From NCBI RefSeq assembly GCF_008254045.1, contig NZ_CP042425.1, positions 7,826,163 through 7,890,162 on the forward strand: 64,000 nucleotides of DNA. Direction: 5' to 3'. The stretch comes from Limnoglobus roseus (GTDB lineage: Bacteria; Planctomycetota; Planctomycetia; Gemmatales; Gemmataceae). The position numbers and the translations under genes were made by a program. How positions within the stretch are numbered: the stretch's first letter is position 1; every line of letters starts with the position of its first letter. Positions 17,952-26,284 of this stretch are shown here, one piece after another. Below the pieces are notes generated by a model, which saw only the letters and a list, made by a program, of their open reading frames with translations, was not told the origin of the DNA and ran no database searches.

Positions 17952-19153
17952 CAGACGTTAAAGATTTCCCGGACGTTGTCGCGGAGCAACCGCGTGCCGA
18001 GGGCGACGGCTTCCGTTTCGTTCAGTGTACCAGGCCGAACGAACTCGTCGGCGATCGTTTTCGCGAGAATGCGGCGGTACATGCCGTACTTCGGCAGCAC
18101 GAACTCCAGTTTGTAAGCGTCGGAGTAGTAACCGACGAGTTTCGTCTTGGGCACGCCCTGCAATCGCTCGCGGAGGTCGGCCCCGATGTACGCGGGGATG
18201 TTCGAGTACCACCAGTGGCCGTTCGGCACGACGTTCGGGAAGATCCACGAGTAGGCCACGAGTTCCTGGTTCTGGCCGCTTGTCAAGACGCTGACGGGGA
18301 ACGTGACTTCCGGGAAGGCGTTGAACAGTTCGCGGTACTGGATCAGCGAGCAGCGGCGGTCGAACAGGTCTTGCCCCTGGTGGACGCCCTTCTCGTAGAC
18401 GCGGCGGTTGACGCCGATCATCAGGTCGAACGGCAACTTGAACTCGCGACAGTTCTCGGCCAACATCCAGAAGATGCTGCTCCCCTCGGGCGTCGGCGTG
18501 AAGTCCGGCGGCAGGGAGATGGCACACGCCTTCGCCCCCTTCGCGACGAACCGCTCGAACAGCGCGCGGACTGCCTTCCGTAGCGTCGGCACGTCGCCCA
18601 CGTCGATGCCCGTCACCTTCGCCAATCGCTCGCGGACGCCCGGCTCCCGAAACTTGAAGACGAGCGTGTCGGTTCGCAGGCAAGGGACGTACTTCGCCGT
18701 ATCGAAGCCGTCCAGGTTGTCGTCGAACTCGTTGGTCAGGAAGATCTTTTCGAGGTTCGTCTTCGCGAAGACCTGTTGCTCCCAATCCTTCGCCGCGAAC
18801 GCCTTCAGGCTGGCGTCGAACAGCGCGTCCGCGTCTTTCGCCGTCACGCGGTCGCCGGTGAAGACGAGGAAGCTCTTGCAGATGTTCACGAACCAGCCGT
18901 ATTGGGCCGTGTTGTCGTAGCGGTCCATGAACCGGATGATCTCACGGCACCGGTCCCGCGGGTCGGCGTCCGGGCCGAGCAACTTCTGCGACATGCCGGC
19001 CGAGTGAGCGAGTTCCGTGTAGTAGTGGTAGCCGAGGATGTCGTCGAGCGACTTCGACACCGGCGACAACGGCTCGATGTGCGAGTGCGGATCGATCAGC
19101 GGAATGGCATCGAACGCGGCCGTCAGCGATTGAATCAAACCGTCGGCAGACAT
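17951..19153 (-). CDS. Uronate-isomerase-like metal-dependent hydrolase (amidohydrolase superfamily)
   Basis: A 400-residue TIM-barrel protein. The N-terminal IPLIDPHSHIEP carries the His-x-His metal ligands of the amidohydrolase superfamily, and the overall pattern (HYYTELAHSAG early, KLVGYYSDAYKLEFVLPKYG near the end) resembles uronate isomerase (UxaC) and its divergent relatives. UxaC converts glucuronate/galacturonate to fructuronate/tagaturonate. It is shorter than E. coli UxaC (470 residues), so a related isomerase or hydrolase is equally possible. It is the first gene of a pair with the binding-protein gene. Confidence 0.65.
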   Translation of the reverse strand: MSADGLIQSLTAAFDAIPLIDPHSHIEPLSPVSKSLDDILGYHYYTELAHSAGMSQKLLGPDADPRDRCREIIRFMDRYDNTAQYGWFVNICKSFLVFTGDRVTAKDADALFDASLKAFAAKDWEQQVFAKTNLEKIFLTNEFDDNLDGFDTAKYVPCLRTDTLVFKFREPGVRERLAKVTGIDVGDVPTLRKAVRALFERFVAKGAKACAISLPPDFTPTPEGSSIFWMLAENCREFKLPFDLMIGVNRRVYEKGVHQGQDLFDRRCSLIQYRELFNAFPEVTFPVSVLTSGQNQELVAYSWIFPNVVPNGHWWYSNIPAYIGADLRERLQGVPKTKLVGYYSDAYKLEFVLPKYGMYRRILAKTIADEFVRPGTLNETEAVALGTRLLRDNVREIFNV

Positions 19154-19322
19154 GGTGGTAATTTCCGGAGAGTTTGTCGTTTTTACCGATGATGTGTCTT
19201 ATGCGGCCGGGCAGAATTTACAATTCACCCTCCTCCGACGGCACCGAAATGACCGACTAGAATTTCGAAGCCACTGCTCTGAGCATCACTTACGGCGAGA
19301 AGCCCCATCGGCAGCAGAATAA

Positions 19323-19350
19323 TTGGCACGACCCGTGCAATCCATACTTT
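19323..19350 (+). promoter_or_regulatory. Promoter-like element for the candidate small RNA
   Basis: TTGGCA (19323-19328) and TACTTT (19345-19350) are separated by 16 bp. The -35 matches the sigma-70 consensus at five of six positions, the -10 at three of six. Transcription would begin near 19357, within the first stem of the RNA described next. Planctomycete promoters are poorly characterised, so this is tentative. Confidence 0.4.
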
Positions 19351-19356
19351 CGTTCG

Positions 19357-19557
19357 CGGCGAGTTCCCCCAACGAACCGCGAACGATGCGAGACTCGCAC
19401 CGGCAAACCTTCCCCCAAGGCGAGCCACCCCCAACGCGACTCTCGCATCCGAAACCAGACCGCGGGTTCCCCCAACTCGCGGCCACCATATCCGCCGACA
19501 TGTCAGTTCCATCCCCCTGCCGCCCCGCCGTTCCCCCAACGGCGGGGCTGTCTTTTT
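19357..19557 (+). ncRNA. Candidate small RNA with repeated CCCCC-loop hairpins and an intrinsic terminator
   Basis: No credible protein frame exists here, but the plus strand folds into consecutive hairpins. H1: an 8-bp stem 19352-19359/19377-19384. H2: GATGCGAGA (19385-19393) with TCTCGCATC (19441-19449), extended by TCGC/GCGA inside, enclosing CCTT-CCCC-CAAGG and a second C-run. H3: 19460-19468/19474-19482 with one G-U. H4: 11-bp stem 19522-19532/19538-19548 followed by TGTCTTTTT. H1, H3 and H4 present CCCCC closed by GTT/AAC, although stem sequences differ. C-rich loops ending in a terminator loop are a hallmark of sRNAs that base-pair with G-rich ribosome-binding sites (established for Gram-positive sRNAs); that role here is inference. 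H1 overlaps the predicted start, so the 5' end may lie a few bases earlier. The terminator sits 6 bp from the convergent ABC permease stop. Confidence 0.6.
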
Positions 19558-19562
19558 CACCC

Positions 19563-20975
19563 TCACTTCTCCACCGACATCCGCCACCACGCGATGAGCA
19601 AGAACACCAACCCGAAGCCACAGAGGGCCGCACATGCCGTCCAGACGATCATCGTCTGTGGCTCCGGGTTCGTCAGGAGCTGCGAGTAGGCGTCCAGTGA
19701 CCAGGCGTGCGGGGTGACGCGCGTGATGCGGCGCATTTCCTCCGGCATCAAGTACCGCGGCATTAGCGACCCGCTCAGCCCGGCGAGAACCATGACCAGC
19801 AACGTGCCGTTGACCGAAACTTGCTGCTCCGTCTTCGCGACGGCGGCGACGAGCATCGCCAATCCGACGGCCGCGAGCGAGGTGCAGAACACGACTGGGA
19901 TCAGCAGTTCCGGCCGCGAGCCGAGGGGCATCCCGAAGATGACCCAGCCGGCGATCAGCAGACCAAAGCCTTGCAGGAGCGACACCGCGAAGCACGGCAG
20001 CAGTTTCCCGAGGAGTAGCTGCCACCGCGCGATCGGGGCCGCGTTCAGGCGGACGATCGTGCCGTGTCGGCGTTCGGCGGCGAACAACCAGCCCATCACG
20101 AGCACGAGGAAGAACGCGAACGTCACGGTGTAGCTTGGCACCAGCGCCTGATACCTCACGGCCCCCCGGCGGATCGCCCCGGACCCGTCAGATTGGTACG
20201 CGCTGGTATTCGCGGCCTTCGTCGGCGGCGGTTCGCTCTTGGTCAGCTTCGCCCAGGTCTTGCCGCGGAAATCATAGTCGACGAAAAAACCGCTGATGCC
20301 CTTCTGCATGGCGTCGCCGATCGACTTCAGCAAGTCGCCGGGGAGCAGGTGCAGGCTCGGCACGTACTTCTTCATCTTGTCCATGAACGGCGGCGTGCCG
20401 ATCATCTCGAACGCTTGCCCGATCATCCACGGGATGACGACCCGCATCAGCGCGACCTGCACCACCTGCTCGACGACCGCGGCGGCCACTTCCTGCGTCG
20501 GGTCACGGACGACGGTGACGCCGAGTTTGCTAATCTGGATGCCGTCGCGGTACAGCGGGTTGATGGGGTTCTTCTTCAACGGCTCGCCGACGAACGAGCA
20601 CCGCTGCATGTGATCGCTGAATTCCGGTTCGAGAATGATGACCACGGCCCGCTCGCCGGAATGGACCAACGCCTCGGCTTGCTCGCGGGAGGGGATCAAT
20701 TCCACCTTGATGTCAGCCGTGCTCGCGAAGTCTTCGAGCAGGATGTCCGACCACGGCCGGCCGGGGAACGGGCCAGCGTCCGGCAGCAGGCCGGCGTCGA
20801 GGTTCACGACCGAGATACGGAGTTGTTCCTTCTTGTTCGGGTCGAACGCCCCGCCGACCGTGAGGCCGAGGATGAACACTAAGAGCACCGGCATCAGCAA
20901 GAGGATCACCCCCGCCCGCGGGTCGCGGAGCATGAGGCGGAAGTCTTTCGCGGCCAGGGTGAGGATCGGTCGCAT
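19563..20975 (-). CDS. ABC-2 type transporter permease
   Basis: The 470-residue protein has one N-terminal transmembrane helix (VILLLMPVLLVFILGLTVGG), a large extracytoplasmic domain of about 220 residues, and a cluster of five C-terminal helices (VTFAFFLVLVMGWLF through MIVWTACAALCGFGLVFLLI). This is the layout of ABC-2 exporters of the YhgE/DrrB/YbhS-R kind. The cognate ATPase gene ends 3 bp upstream, so the two form an operon. The cargo could be a drug or a polymer; nothing in the sequence decides. Confidence 0.87.
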   Translation of the reverse strand: MRPILTLAAKDFRLMLRDPRAGVILLLMPVLLVFILGLTVGGAFDPNKKEQLRISVVNLDAGLLPDAGPFPGRPWSDILLEDFASTADIKVELIPSREQAEALVHSGERAVVIILEPEFSDHMQRCSFVGEPLKKNPINPLYRDGIQISKLGVTVVRDPTQEVAAAVVEQVVQVALMRVVIPWMIGQAFEMIGTPPFMDKMKKYVPSLHLLPGDLLKSIGDAMQKGISGFFVDYDFRGKTWAKLTKSEPPPTKAANTSAYQSDGSGAIRRGAVRYQALVPSYTVTFAFFLVLVMGWLFAAERRHGTIVRLNAAPIARWQLLLGKLLPCFAVSLLQGFGLLIAGWVIFGMPLGSRPELLIPVVFCTSLAAVGLAMLVAAVAKTEQQVSVNGTLLVMVLAGLSGSLMPRYLMPEEMRRITRVTPHAWSLDAYSQLLTNPEPQTMIVWTACAALCGFGLVFLLIAWWRMSVEK

Positions 20976-20978
20976 TCG

Positions 20979-21914
20979 TTAATCCCGCAGCGCGTGCCCC
21001 GTCAGGTGAAGGAACACTTTCTCTAGCGTCGATTCGCTCGTCTCCATCGCCGTCGGCGTGACCCCGGCGGTTGCGCAGAGCGTGGCGATCTTCGGCAACA
21101 GCGGCCCGAGTGCGGCGGCGGAAAGTTGTACACCGTCCGGGAGTTTGTGAACCGCGGTCACGCCGTCCAACCCCTGCAGTTGTTCCTCGAAGCCCGGCGG
21201 GACCGGATCGACCTTGAGCCGCAACTCGCTCGGCCGCAACTTGAGCAGGTGGCCGATGGTGTCACAGGCGATCACCTGCCCCTTGTCCATGATGGCGATG
21301 CGCGGGCAGAGGGCCTGCACCTCTTCCATGTAGTGGCTGGTGTAGATGACACTCATGCCCTCGGCGTTCAGCTTGCGGACGATCTCGAAGATCAGGTTCC
21401 GCGACTGCGGATCGACCCCGGTCGTCGGCTCGTCGAGCAGCAGCAACTTCGGCGAATGGATCACCGCAACGGCGAGATTCAGCCGCCGCTTCATGCCGCC
21501 GGAGAAGGTGCCGGCCCGGTGGTCGGCCCGGTCCCACAGGCCGACGGCCGTAAGGAGCATTTCCATCCGGTGATTGAGCGCGTCCCCGCCGAGACCATAG
21601 AGCTTGCCGAAAAAAAGGACGTTCTCGCGGGCCGTCAAATCAGGGTAAACGGCCAGGTCTTGCGTGCCGATGCCGACCAAACGCCGCAGGTCGCGATCCG
21701 CCCGGCGGAACGGCCGGCCGTCGAGCAACACTTCCCCGCCGTCCGCGTCCAAGAGGCCGGAGACGATCGAGAGGAGCGTGGTCTTGCCCGCCCCGTTCGG
21801 CCCGAGCAGGCCGAACAGTTCGCCGCTCGCCACGGACAGCGTCACGCCCTGAAGGGCGGCGGTCTTGCCGTACCGCTTCCGCATGTCGTTCACTTCGAGA
21901 ATTCCGCGACTCAT
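20979..21914 (-). CDS. ABC transporter ATP-binding protein (DrrA-like)
   Basis: A 311-residue nucleotide-binding subunit: Walker A GPNGAGKTT, signature FSGGMKRRLNLA, Walker B LLLLDEPT and the H-loop in YTSHYMEE. A C-terminal extension of about 80 residues, as in DrrA-type exporters, follows the ATPase core. The start at 21914 (MSRGILEV) was preferred because the frame upstream gives only eight extra residues without support. It powers the adjacent ABC-2 permease and is divergent from the photolyase gene 41 bp away. Confidence 0.92.
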   Translation of the reverse strand: MSRGILEVNDMRKRYGKTAALQGVTLSVASGELFGLLGPNGAGKTTLLSIVSGLLDADGGEVLLDGRPFRRADRDLRRLVGIGTQDLAVYPDLTARENVLFFGKLYGLGGDALNHRMEMLLTAVGLWDRADHRAGTFSGGMKRRLNLAVAVIHSPKLLLLDEPTTGVDPQSRNLIFEIVRKLNAEGMSVIYTSHYMEEVQALCPRIAIMDKGQVIACDTIGHLLKLRPSELRLKVDPVPPGFEEQLQGLDGVTAVHKLPDGVQLSAAALGPLLPKIATLCATAGVTPTAMETSESTLEKVFLHLTGHALRD

Positions 21915-21955
21915 CCCACCTATAGATATTCCCGCCACCCCGAGGAAGCCGCGAA

Positions 21956-23527
21956 ATGTCCGCGTTCAATGCCGCCCGTGTTCGAAAGCTGAACGACACG
22001 CCGATCTCGGCGGCCGGCGAGTACGTGTTGTACTGGTGCCAGATGTTCCGGCGGCTGACGCACAACCACGCCCTCGATTACGCCCTCCGCACCGCGAAAG
22101 ACCTGAAGAAGCCGCTCGTCGTCTACGAAGCTCTGAAGCTGAACTACCCCTGGGCCACCGCCCGCGTTCACACGTTCATCCTCGAAGGGATGCGGGACAA
22201 TGCTGCTGCCGCGAAGGAGTACGGCCTGACCTACTGGCCGTTCGTCGAAACGCCGGGCGACGACGGGCACGGACTGGTAAAGAAACTCGCCGCCGACGCG
22301 GCGATCATCGTCACCGACGACTACCCGGCGTTCATCGTGCCGGCCCACAACCGGGCGATCCACAAGCTCCCCGTGGCCGTTCACGCCGTCGATTCCAACA
22401 GCATGATCCCGCTCGCGCTCCTCGGCACGGCGGTGTCGGCGGCCGTCCACCTGCGTTCGCGGATCCACAAACTGTTCGCGGAAGCCTGGGAGAATCGGGC
22501 GGCGGTCGAACCCGATGCGGCCGACCTGCCGAAGTTGCACCGCAAGCCCCCCTTCCCCTTGTGGCACCCGCCCGCGGACGTGGCGAAATTCGTTCGCTCG
22601 CTACCGGTCGATCAGAGCGTGCCGGCGTTGGAGAACGACACCGGCGGCGCGACGGCGGGCCGCAAGAGATTGACTTCGTTTCTCCGCAACAAACTCGCCC
22701 GCTACGCCGAGGAGCGGAATCTTCCCGACAGCCCGACCCGCAATTCCGCGAGCGGCCTCAGTCCGCACCTGCACTTCGGCCACGTGTCGATTGAAGAAGT
22801 CGTCACGAAGACGTTGCGGACCACCGGCAACTGGACGCCGAAGGACATCACACCGTCGCGGAGTAAGAACGACTTCTTCTGTGCCGACCCGAACGTCAAC
22901 AGCTTCCTCGACGAAGCAATCACCTGGCGCGACGTGGGCTACCACTGGCACTTCTGCCGAAATGCGGAGTGGGAAGCGGGGGGTGAGGAGCAGAAGAACA
23001 AGAGTTGGCAGGTCGGCAACCACCGGCCGAGTTTCAACTTCGAGACGATGGACTTCACGCACTCGCCGAACGATACCCTGGACACGGTCCTGCCCGCGTG
23101 GGCGAAGGCGACACTGACCAAGCACGCCGCCGACCGCCGGGAGTTCCACTACACGCTCGAACAGTGGGAGAACGCCGAGACGCACGACGAGCTCTGGAAC
23201 GCGGCCCAACGGGAACTCGTCCACACCGGCCACATCCACAACTACCTGCGGATGCTCTGGGGCAAGAAGGTGCTGCAATGGTCCGCGTCGCCCGAAGAGG
23301 CGTACCGAGTGCTGGAACACCTCAACAACAAGTACGCCATCGACGGCCGCGACCCGAACAGCTACAGCGGCATCCTCTGGTGCTTCGGCCTCTTCGACCG
23401 CCCGTGGCCACCGGAGCGCGAAGTCTTCGGCAGCGTCCGCTACATGTCGAGCGAAAACACGGCCCGGAAGTTCGACCTCGACGGGTACCTGAGGTACGTC
23501 AACAAACTGGTAAAGACCGGGTCGTAG
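21956..23527 (+). CDS. Deoxyribodipyrimidine photolyase, class II type
   Basis: The 523-residue protein has an N-terminal photolyase Rossmann-like domain (YVLYWCQMFRRLTHNHALDY) and a C-terminal FAD-binding domain. The segments LHFGHVSIEEVV, YLRMLWGKKVLQW and NNKYAIDGRDPNSYSGILWC are characteristic of class II CPD photolyases, which use blue light and FADH- to split cyclobutane pyrimidine dimers. Length is slightly above the usual 450-480. The gene is a single unit ending at a strong hairpin shared with the convergent Rieske gene. Confidence 0.92.
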   Translation: MSAFNAARVRKLNDTPISAAGEYVLYWCQMFRRLTHNHALDYALRTAKDLKKPLVVYEALKLNYPWATARVHTFILEGMRDNAAAAKEYGLTYWPFVETPGDDGHGLVKKLAADAAIIVTDDYPAFIVPAHNRAIHKLPVAVHAVDSNSMIPLALLGTAVSAAVHLRSRIHKLFAEAWENRAAVEPDAADLPKLHRKPPFPLWHPPADVAKFVRSLPVDQSVPALENDTGGATAGRKRLTSFLRNKLARYAEERNLPDSPTRNSASGLSPHLHFGHVSIEEVVTKTLRTTGNWTPKDITPSRSKNDFFCADPNVNSFLDEAITWRDVGYHWHFCRNAEWEAGGEEQKNKSWQVGNHRPSFNFETMDFTHSPNDTLDTVLPAWAKATLTKHAADRREFHYTLEQWENAETHDELWNAAQRELVHTGHIHNYLRMLWGKKVLQWSASPEEAYRVLEHLNNKYAIDGRDPNSYSGILWCFGLFDRPWPPEREVFGSVRYMSSENTARKFDLDGYLRYVNKLVKTGS

Positions 23528-23541
23528 ACAGCGACCGAAAG

Positions 23542-23566
23542 CCCACCCGTCGTCGCGACGGGTGGG
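23542..23566. terminator. Bidirectional hairpin between photolyase and Rieske genes
   Basis: CCCACCCGTCG (23542-23552) pairs perfectly with CGACGGGTGGG (23556-23566) around TCG. It fills the 40-bp gap between two convergent genes. There is no long T-run, but position and strength suggest termination on both strands. Confidence 0.7.
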
Positions 23567-23567
23567 T

Positions 23568-24551
23568 CTAACGGCCCCGGTAGATGCGGTCGATCCGCTC
23601 GCGGGTCAGCCCCAGAATCTTGTCGAAGCGGCTTAACTTCATGCCGTCGAGTTGCACGTCCTTGTCGGCCAAATTCTCCAACAGTTGCAGATCGCGGCGA
23701 ATCTCGCGGTCCGTTTCCATCAGGTACAACGGCCCGACGACCTTCCAGCCGAGCGACGCCCCCGGCCACCGGGAGTGCGCGTACATGAACGACACCACGC
23801 TCGTCGTCTTGTCGTCGATTGGCACGAAGAACAGGTAGAGCCGCCACCGCACCAGCCCCTCACGGCCATCCGTCGGTCGCTTCCAGTAGTGGTCGTACCG
23901 CACGTACACCGGCGAGAAGTAGACCACATCATCGGCGTGAAAGTGGTAACTCGGCCACGCACCCAGGAAGATCGCCTTCCAGATCGGGATGCGCTTCGTC
24001 GGCCCGGCCGAGCGAACCGTGGCCGTGCGGTCGTCCGATTCGCACTGCACCGTGACGGCGGCGATGGCGTCGAGGCCGTGACCAAAGGTGTGGTGGTTGA
24101 TCGTGGTGTGTTCGATGTCAACGAAGTTGTCGAGGACCAACTCGAACGGCGCGGGGAACGTGTGCCGCATTTCGCCGATGCGGGTGAAGCCGGCGAAGTC
24201 GAGTTCCGGGAACTCGGCCGCCACGCCGCGGGGCTTCACCCAGACGTATTCGTGGGCCTCACGCACGTCGTAACTGAGAGCGCAGGCGGTCAACTTTGGC
24301 GTGCCAGGGCTTTCGCCGTTGCCACCGCAGTCGAAGGTCCAGGCGTGGTACTGACAGCGGAGGCGCTCGCCGACCACGACGCCGGTGCTGAGCTTGCTGC
24401 GGCGGTGCGGACAGAAGTCTTCGAGCGCGCCAAGTGCGCCCGATTCAGTGCGAAAGAGAACGAGGTTGCGGCCGCAGAGTTGCACGGCCACCGGCTTCCG
24501 CCGGAGTTCGCGGGACGCCAAGACGGGGTGCCAGTGATCGAGGATTGCCAT
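23568..24551 (-). CDS. Rieske [2Fe-2S] ring-hydroxylating oxygenase, large-subunit type
   Basis: The 327-residue protein has a Rieske domain (residues 5-105): CPHRR and CQYHAW supply the Cys-His and Cys-His ligands of the 2Fe-2S cluster. A catalytic domain follows in which DNFVDIEHTTINHHTFG provides the non-haem iron His residues. Family members oxygenate aromatic, sterol or alkaloid substrates with a partner reductase, which is not encoded nearby. It is a diverged tandem copy of the gene 4 bp upstream. The substrate is unknown. Confidence 0.85.
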   Translation of the reverse strand: MAILDHWHPVLASRELRRKPVAVQLCGRNLVLFRTESGALGALEDFCPHRRSKLSTGVVVGERLRCQYHAWTFDCGGNGESPGTPKLTACALSYDVREAHEYVWVKPRGVAAEFPELDFAGFTRIGEMRHTFPAPFELVLDNFVDIEHTTINHHTFGHGLDAIAAVTVQCESDDRTATVRSAGPTKRIPIWKAIFLGAWPSYHFHADDVVYFSPVYVRYDHYWKRPTDGREGLVRWRLYLFFVPIDDKTTSVVSFMYAHSRWPGASLGWKVVGPLYLMETDREIRRDLQLLENLADKDVQLDGMKLSRFDKILGLTRERIDRIYRGR

Positions 24552-24555
24552 CCGG

Positions 24556-25563
24556 CTATGCTACGGCAATTCGGCCGACGGGTTCGCCGCGATAGATGCG
24601 CGCGATCCGCTCACGGGTCAGGCCGAGAACTTTGTCGAACCGGCTCAGCTTCATCCCTTCAATGCTCGGCCGGTGGTCGGCCATGTGTTCGAGCATCTGG
24701 ATGTCCTGCCGGATTTCGCGGTCCACTTCCCGGCGGAAGAGGTACTTCGCGAACCGCAGGCCGCCGGCCGGGCCGGGGTACCGGCTCTTGGCGTACACGA
24801 ACGACGTGACGTTCGTCCGCTTCTCGTCCACCGGCCAGAAGAACATGTACAGACGCCACCGCACCATCGCCTCGCGGCTGCCGTCCGGCGAGGTCCACCA
24901 GTGGTCGTAGACGCTGTAGATCGGCGAAAAGTAGGTCGTCCAGTGGTCGTGGAACAGGTCGTTCTTGCGGATGCCGAGCATCCAGCGGAACAGCGGGTTC
25001 AGCACTTTCGTCGGGCCGACGTTCATGACCCGCACCGAGTTCTCGGTCGGTTCGAAGTTCACCTTCACCTCGTGCATCCGCGGCAGGTCGTAGCCGAAGG
25101 TGTCGTGGACGGTGCCGCTGTGCTCGATCTCGGTGAAATTATCGACCGTCAGTTCCAGCGGGGCCGGGACGGTGTGGAGGAAGTTGCCGAGGTGGTAGAA
25201 CTTGTCCGCGTTGATGTCCGGGAACGCCGGGTTGCTGTGCCGGGACTTCACCCAGATGAACCCGTGCTCCTCACGGGCGTCGAAACTTTCCGTACAAGTG
25301 TGCATCTTCGGCGTACTCGGGCTTTCGCCGTCGCCACAGCCGTCAAACATCCAGCCGTGGTACTTGCACTCGACCCGGTCGCCCACCACGCGGCCGTAGC
25401 TCAGTTTCATGCGGCGGTGGGGGCAAACGTCGTCGATGGCCGAGACATTGCCGTCGGAGGTGCGAAACAGGCAAATCAACCGACCGCCGAGTTGCAGACC
25501 GTGCGGTTTCTTCGTGAGGTCGTGGCTCGCCAACACTGGGTGCCAGTGGTCAAGCATCCCCAT
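24556..25563 (-). CDS. Rieske [2Fe-2S] oxygenase, tandem paralogue
   Basis: This 335-residue protein shares its start (MLDHWHPVLAS), Rieske ligands (CPHRRMKLSYG then CKYHGW), iron-site segment (DNFTEIEHSGTVHDTFG) and end (KLSRFDKVLGLTRERIARIY) with the downstream gene, so the two arose by duplication. ATG at 25563 was chosen; the frame continues 33 codons upstream into the divergent ribE leader. Expression as a two-gene operon with a 4-bp gap suggests a heteromeric enzyme or two related steps. Confidence 0.85.
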   Translation of the reverse strand: MGMLDHWHPVLASHDLTKKPHGLQLGGRLICLFRTSDGNVSAIDDVCPHRRMKLSYGRVVGDRVECKYHGWMFDGCGDGESPSTPKMHTCTESFDAREEHGFIWVKSRHSNPAFPDINADKFYHLGNFLHTVPAPLELTVDNFTEIEHSGTVHDTFGYDLPRMHEVKVNFEPTENSVRVMNVGPTKVLNPLFRWMLGIRKNDLFHDHWTTYFSPIYSVYDHWWTSPDGSREAMVRWRLYMFFWPVDEKRTNVTSFVYAKSRYPGPAGGLRFAKYLFRREVDREIRQDIQMLEHMADHRPSIEGMKLSRFDKVLGLTRERIARIYRGEPVGRIAVA

Positions 25564-25654
25564 TTCCGTAAATCCCCCAGAATACCGTCTCCCCTCTAGC
25601 GAAATACCCTGCCGGGGGCAGTTTGTCGAGAGAAATCGTCCTAGAATTCCCCGT

Positions 25655-26260
25655 ATGTTCACCGGACTCGTTCAATCCCTCGCCCGCGTCGTTCATCTGA
25701 AAGAAGATGGGGACGGCGGCCGAGTTCTGACCATCTCCCGGCCGGAGACAATGGCGAAAATCGATCTCGGCGAGAGTATCGCCGTGAACGGCTGCTGCCT
25801 GACCGTGGCCGCGTTCTTCGAGGACGCCCTTCAGTTTCAGGCCGGACCGGAAACGCTCCTGAAAACGAACCTCGGTCAACTCGCGGTTGGCGATGCCGTC
25901 AATCTGGAACAGGCGTTGCGGGTCGGGGATCGCCTCGGCGGGCACTTCGTCACTGGCCACATCGACGGCGTCGGCCAAGTTGTTCGCAAGGAACAGCAGG
26001 GCGAGTGGCTGATGATCGAGTTCGCCAGCCCTCCGACTTTCGACGAACTCATGGTCAACAAAGGCTCCATCGCCGTGGACGGGATTAGCCTGACGATCGT
26101 GGAGACGACCCCCGGCCGCTTCCGCGTGATGGTCATCCCGCACACCCGCGACCACACCACACTCGGCCTAAAAGCAGTCGGAGCAAGCGTGAACCTCGAA
26201 CTCGACCTGCTCGCCAAGCACGTGCAGAAACTGCTGGCCAACCTGAACGTCACAATCTGA
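25655..26260 (+). CDS. ribE: Riboflavin synthase, alpha subunit
   Basis: A 201-residue protein starting MFTGLVQ, the conserved N terminus of riboflavin synthase. The two halves each form a lumazine-binding barrel: IDLGESIAVNGCCLTV in the first and GGHFVTGHIDGVG then VDGISLTIVE in the second. It dismutates two molecules of 6,7-dimethyl-8-ribityllumazine to riboflavin. The leader is short (about 90 bp to the divergent Rieske gene), and I see no FMN riboswitch in it. The next gene starts 25 bp downstream. Confidence 0.95.
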   Translation: MFTGLVQSLARVVHLKEDGDGGRVLTISRPETMAKIDLGESIAVNGCCLTVAAFFEDALQFQAGPETLLKTNLGQLAVGDAVNLEQALRVGDRLGGHFVTGHIDGVGQVVRKEQQGEWLMIEFASPPTFDELMVNKGSIAVDGISLTIVETTPGRFRVMVIPHTRDHTTLGLKAVGASVNLELDLLAKHVQKLLANLNVTI

Positions 26261-26284
26261 CCCGCCGCGGCGTAAAATGACACC

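Noticed and set aside
25564..25654. FMN riboswitch before ribE
   Set aside because: The leader is only about 90 bp, and I could not see the conserved multi-helix junction of that riboswitch.
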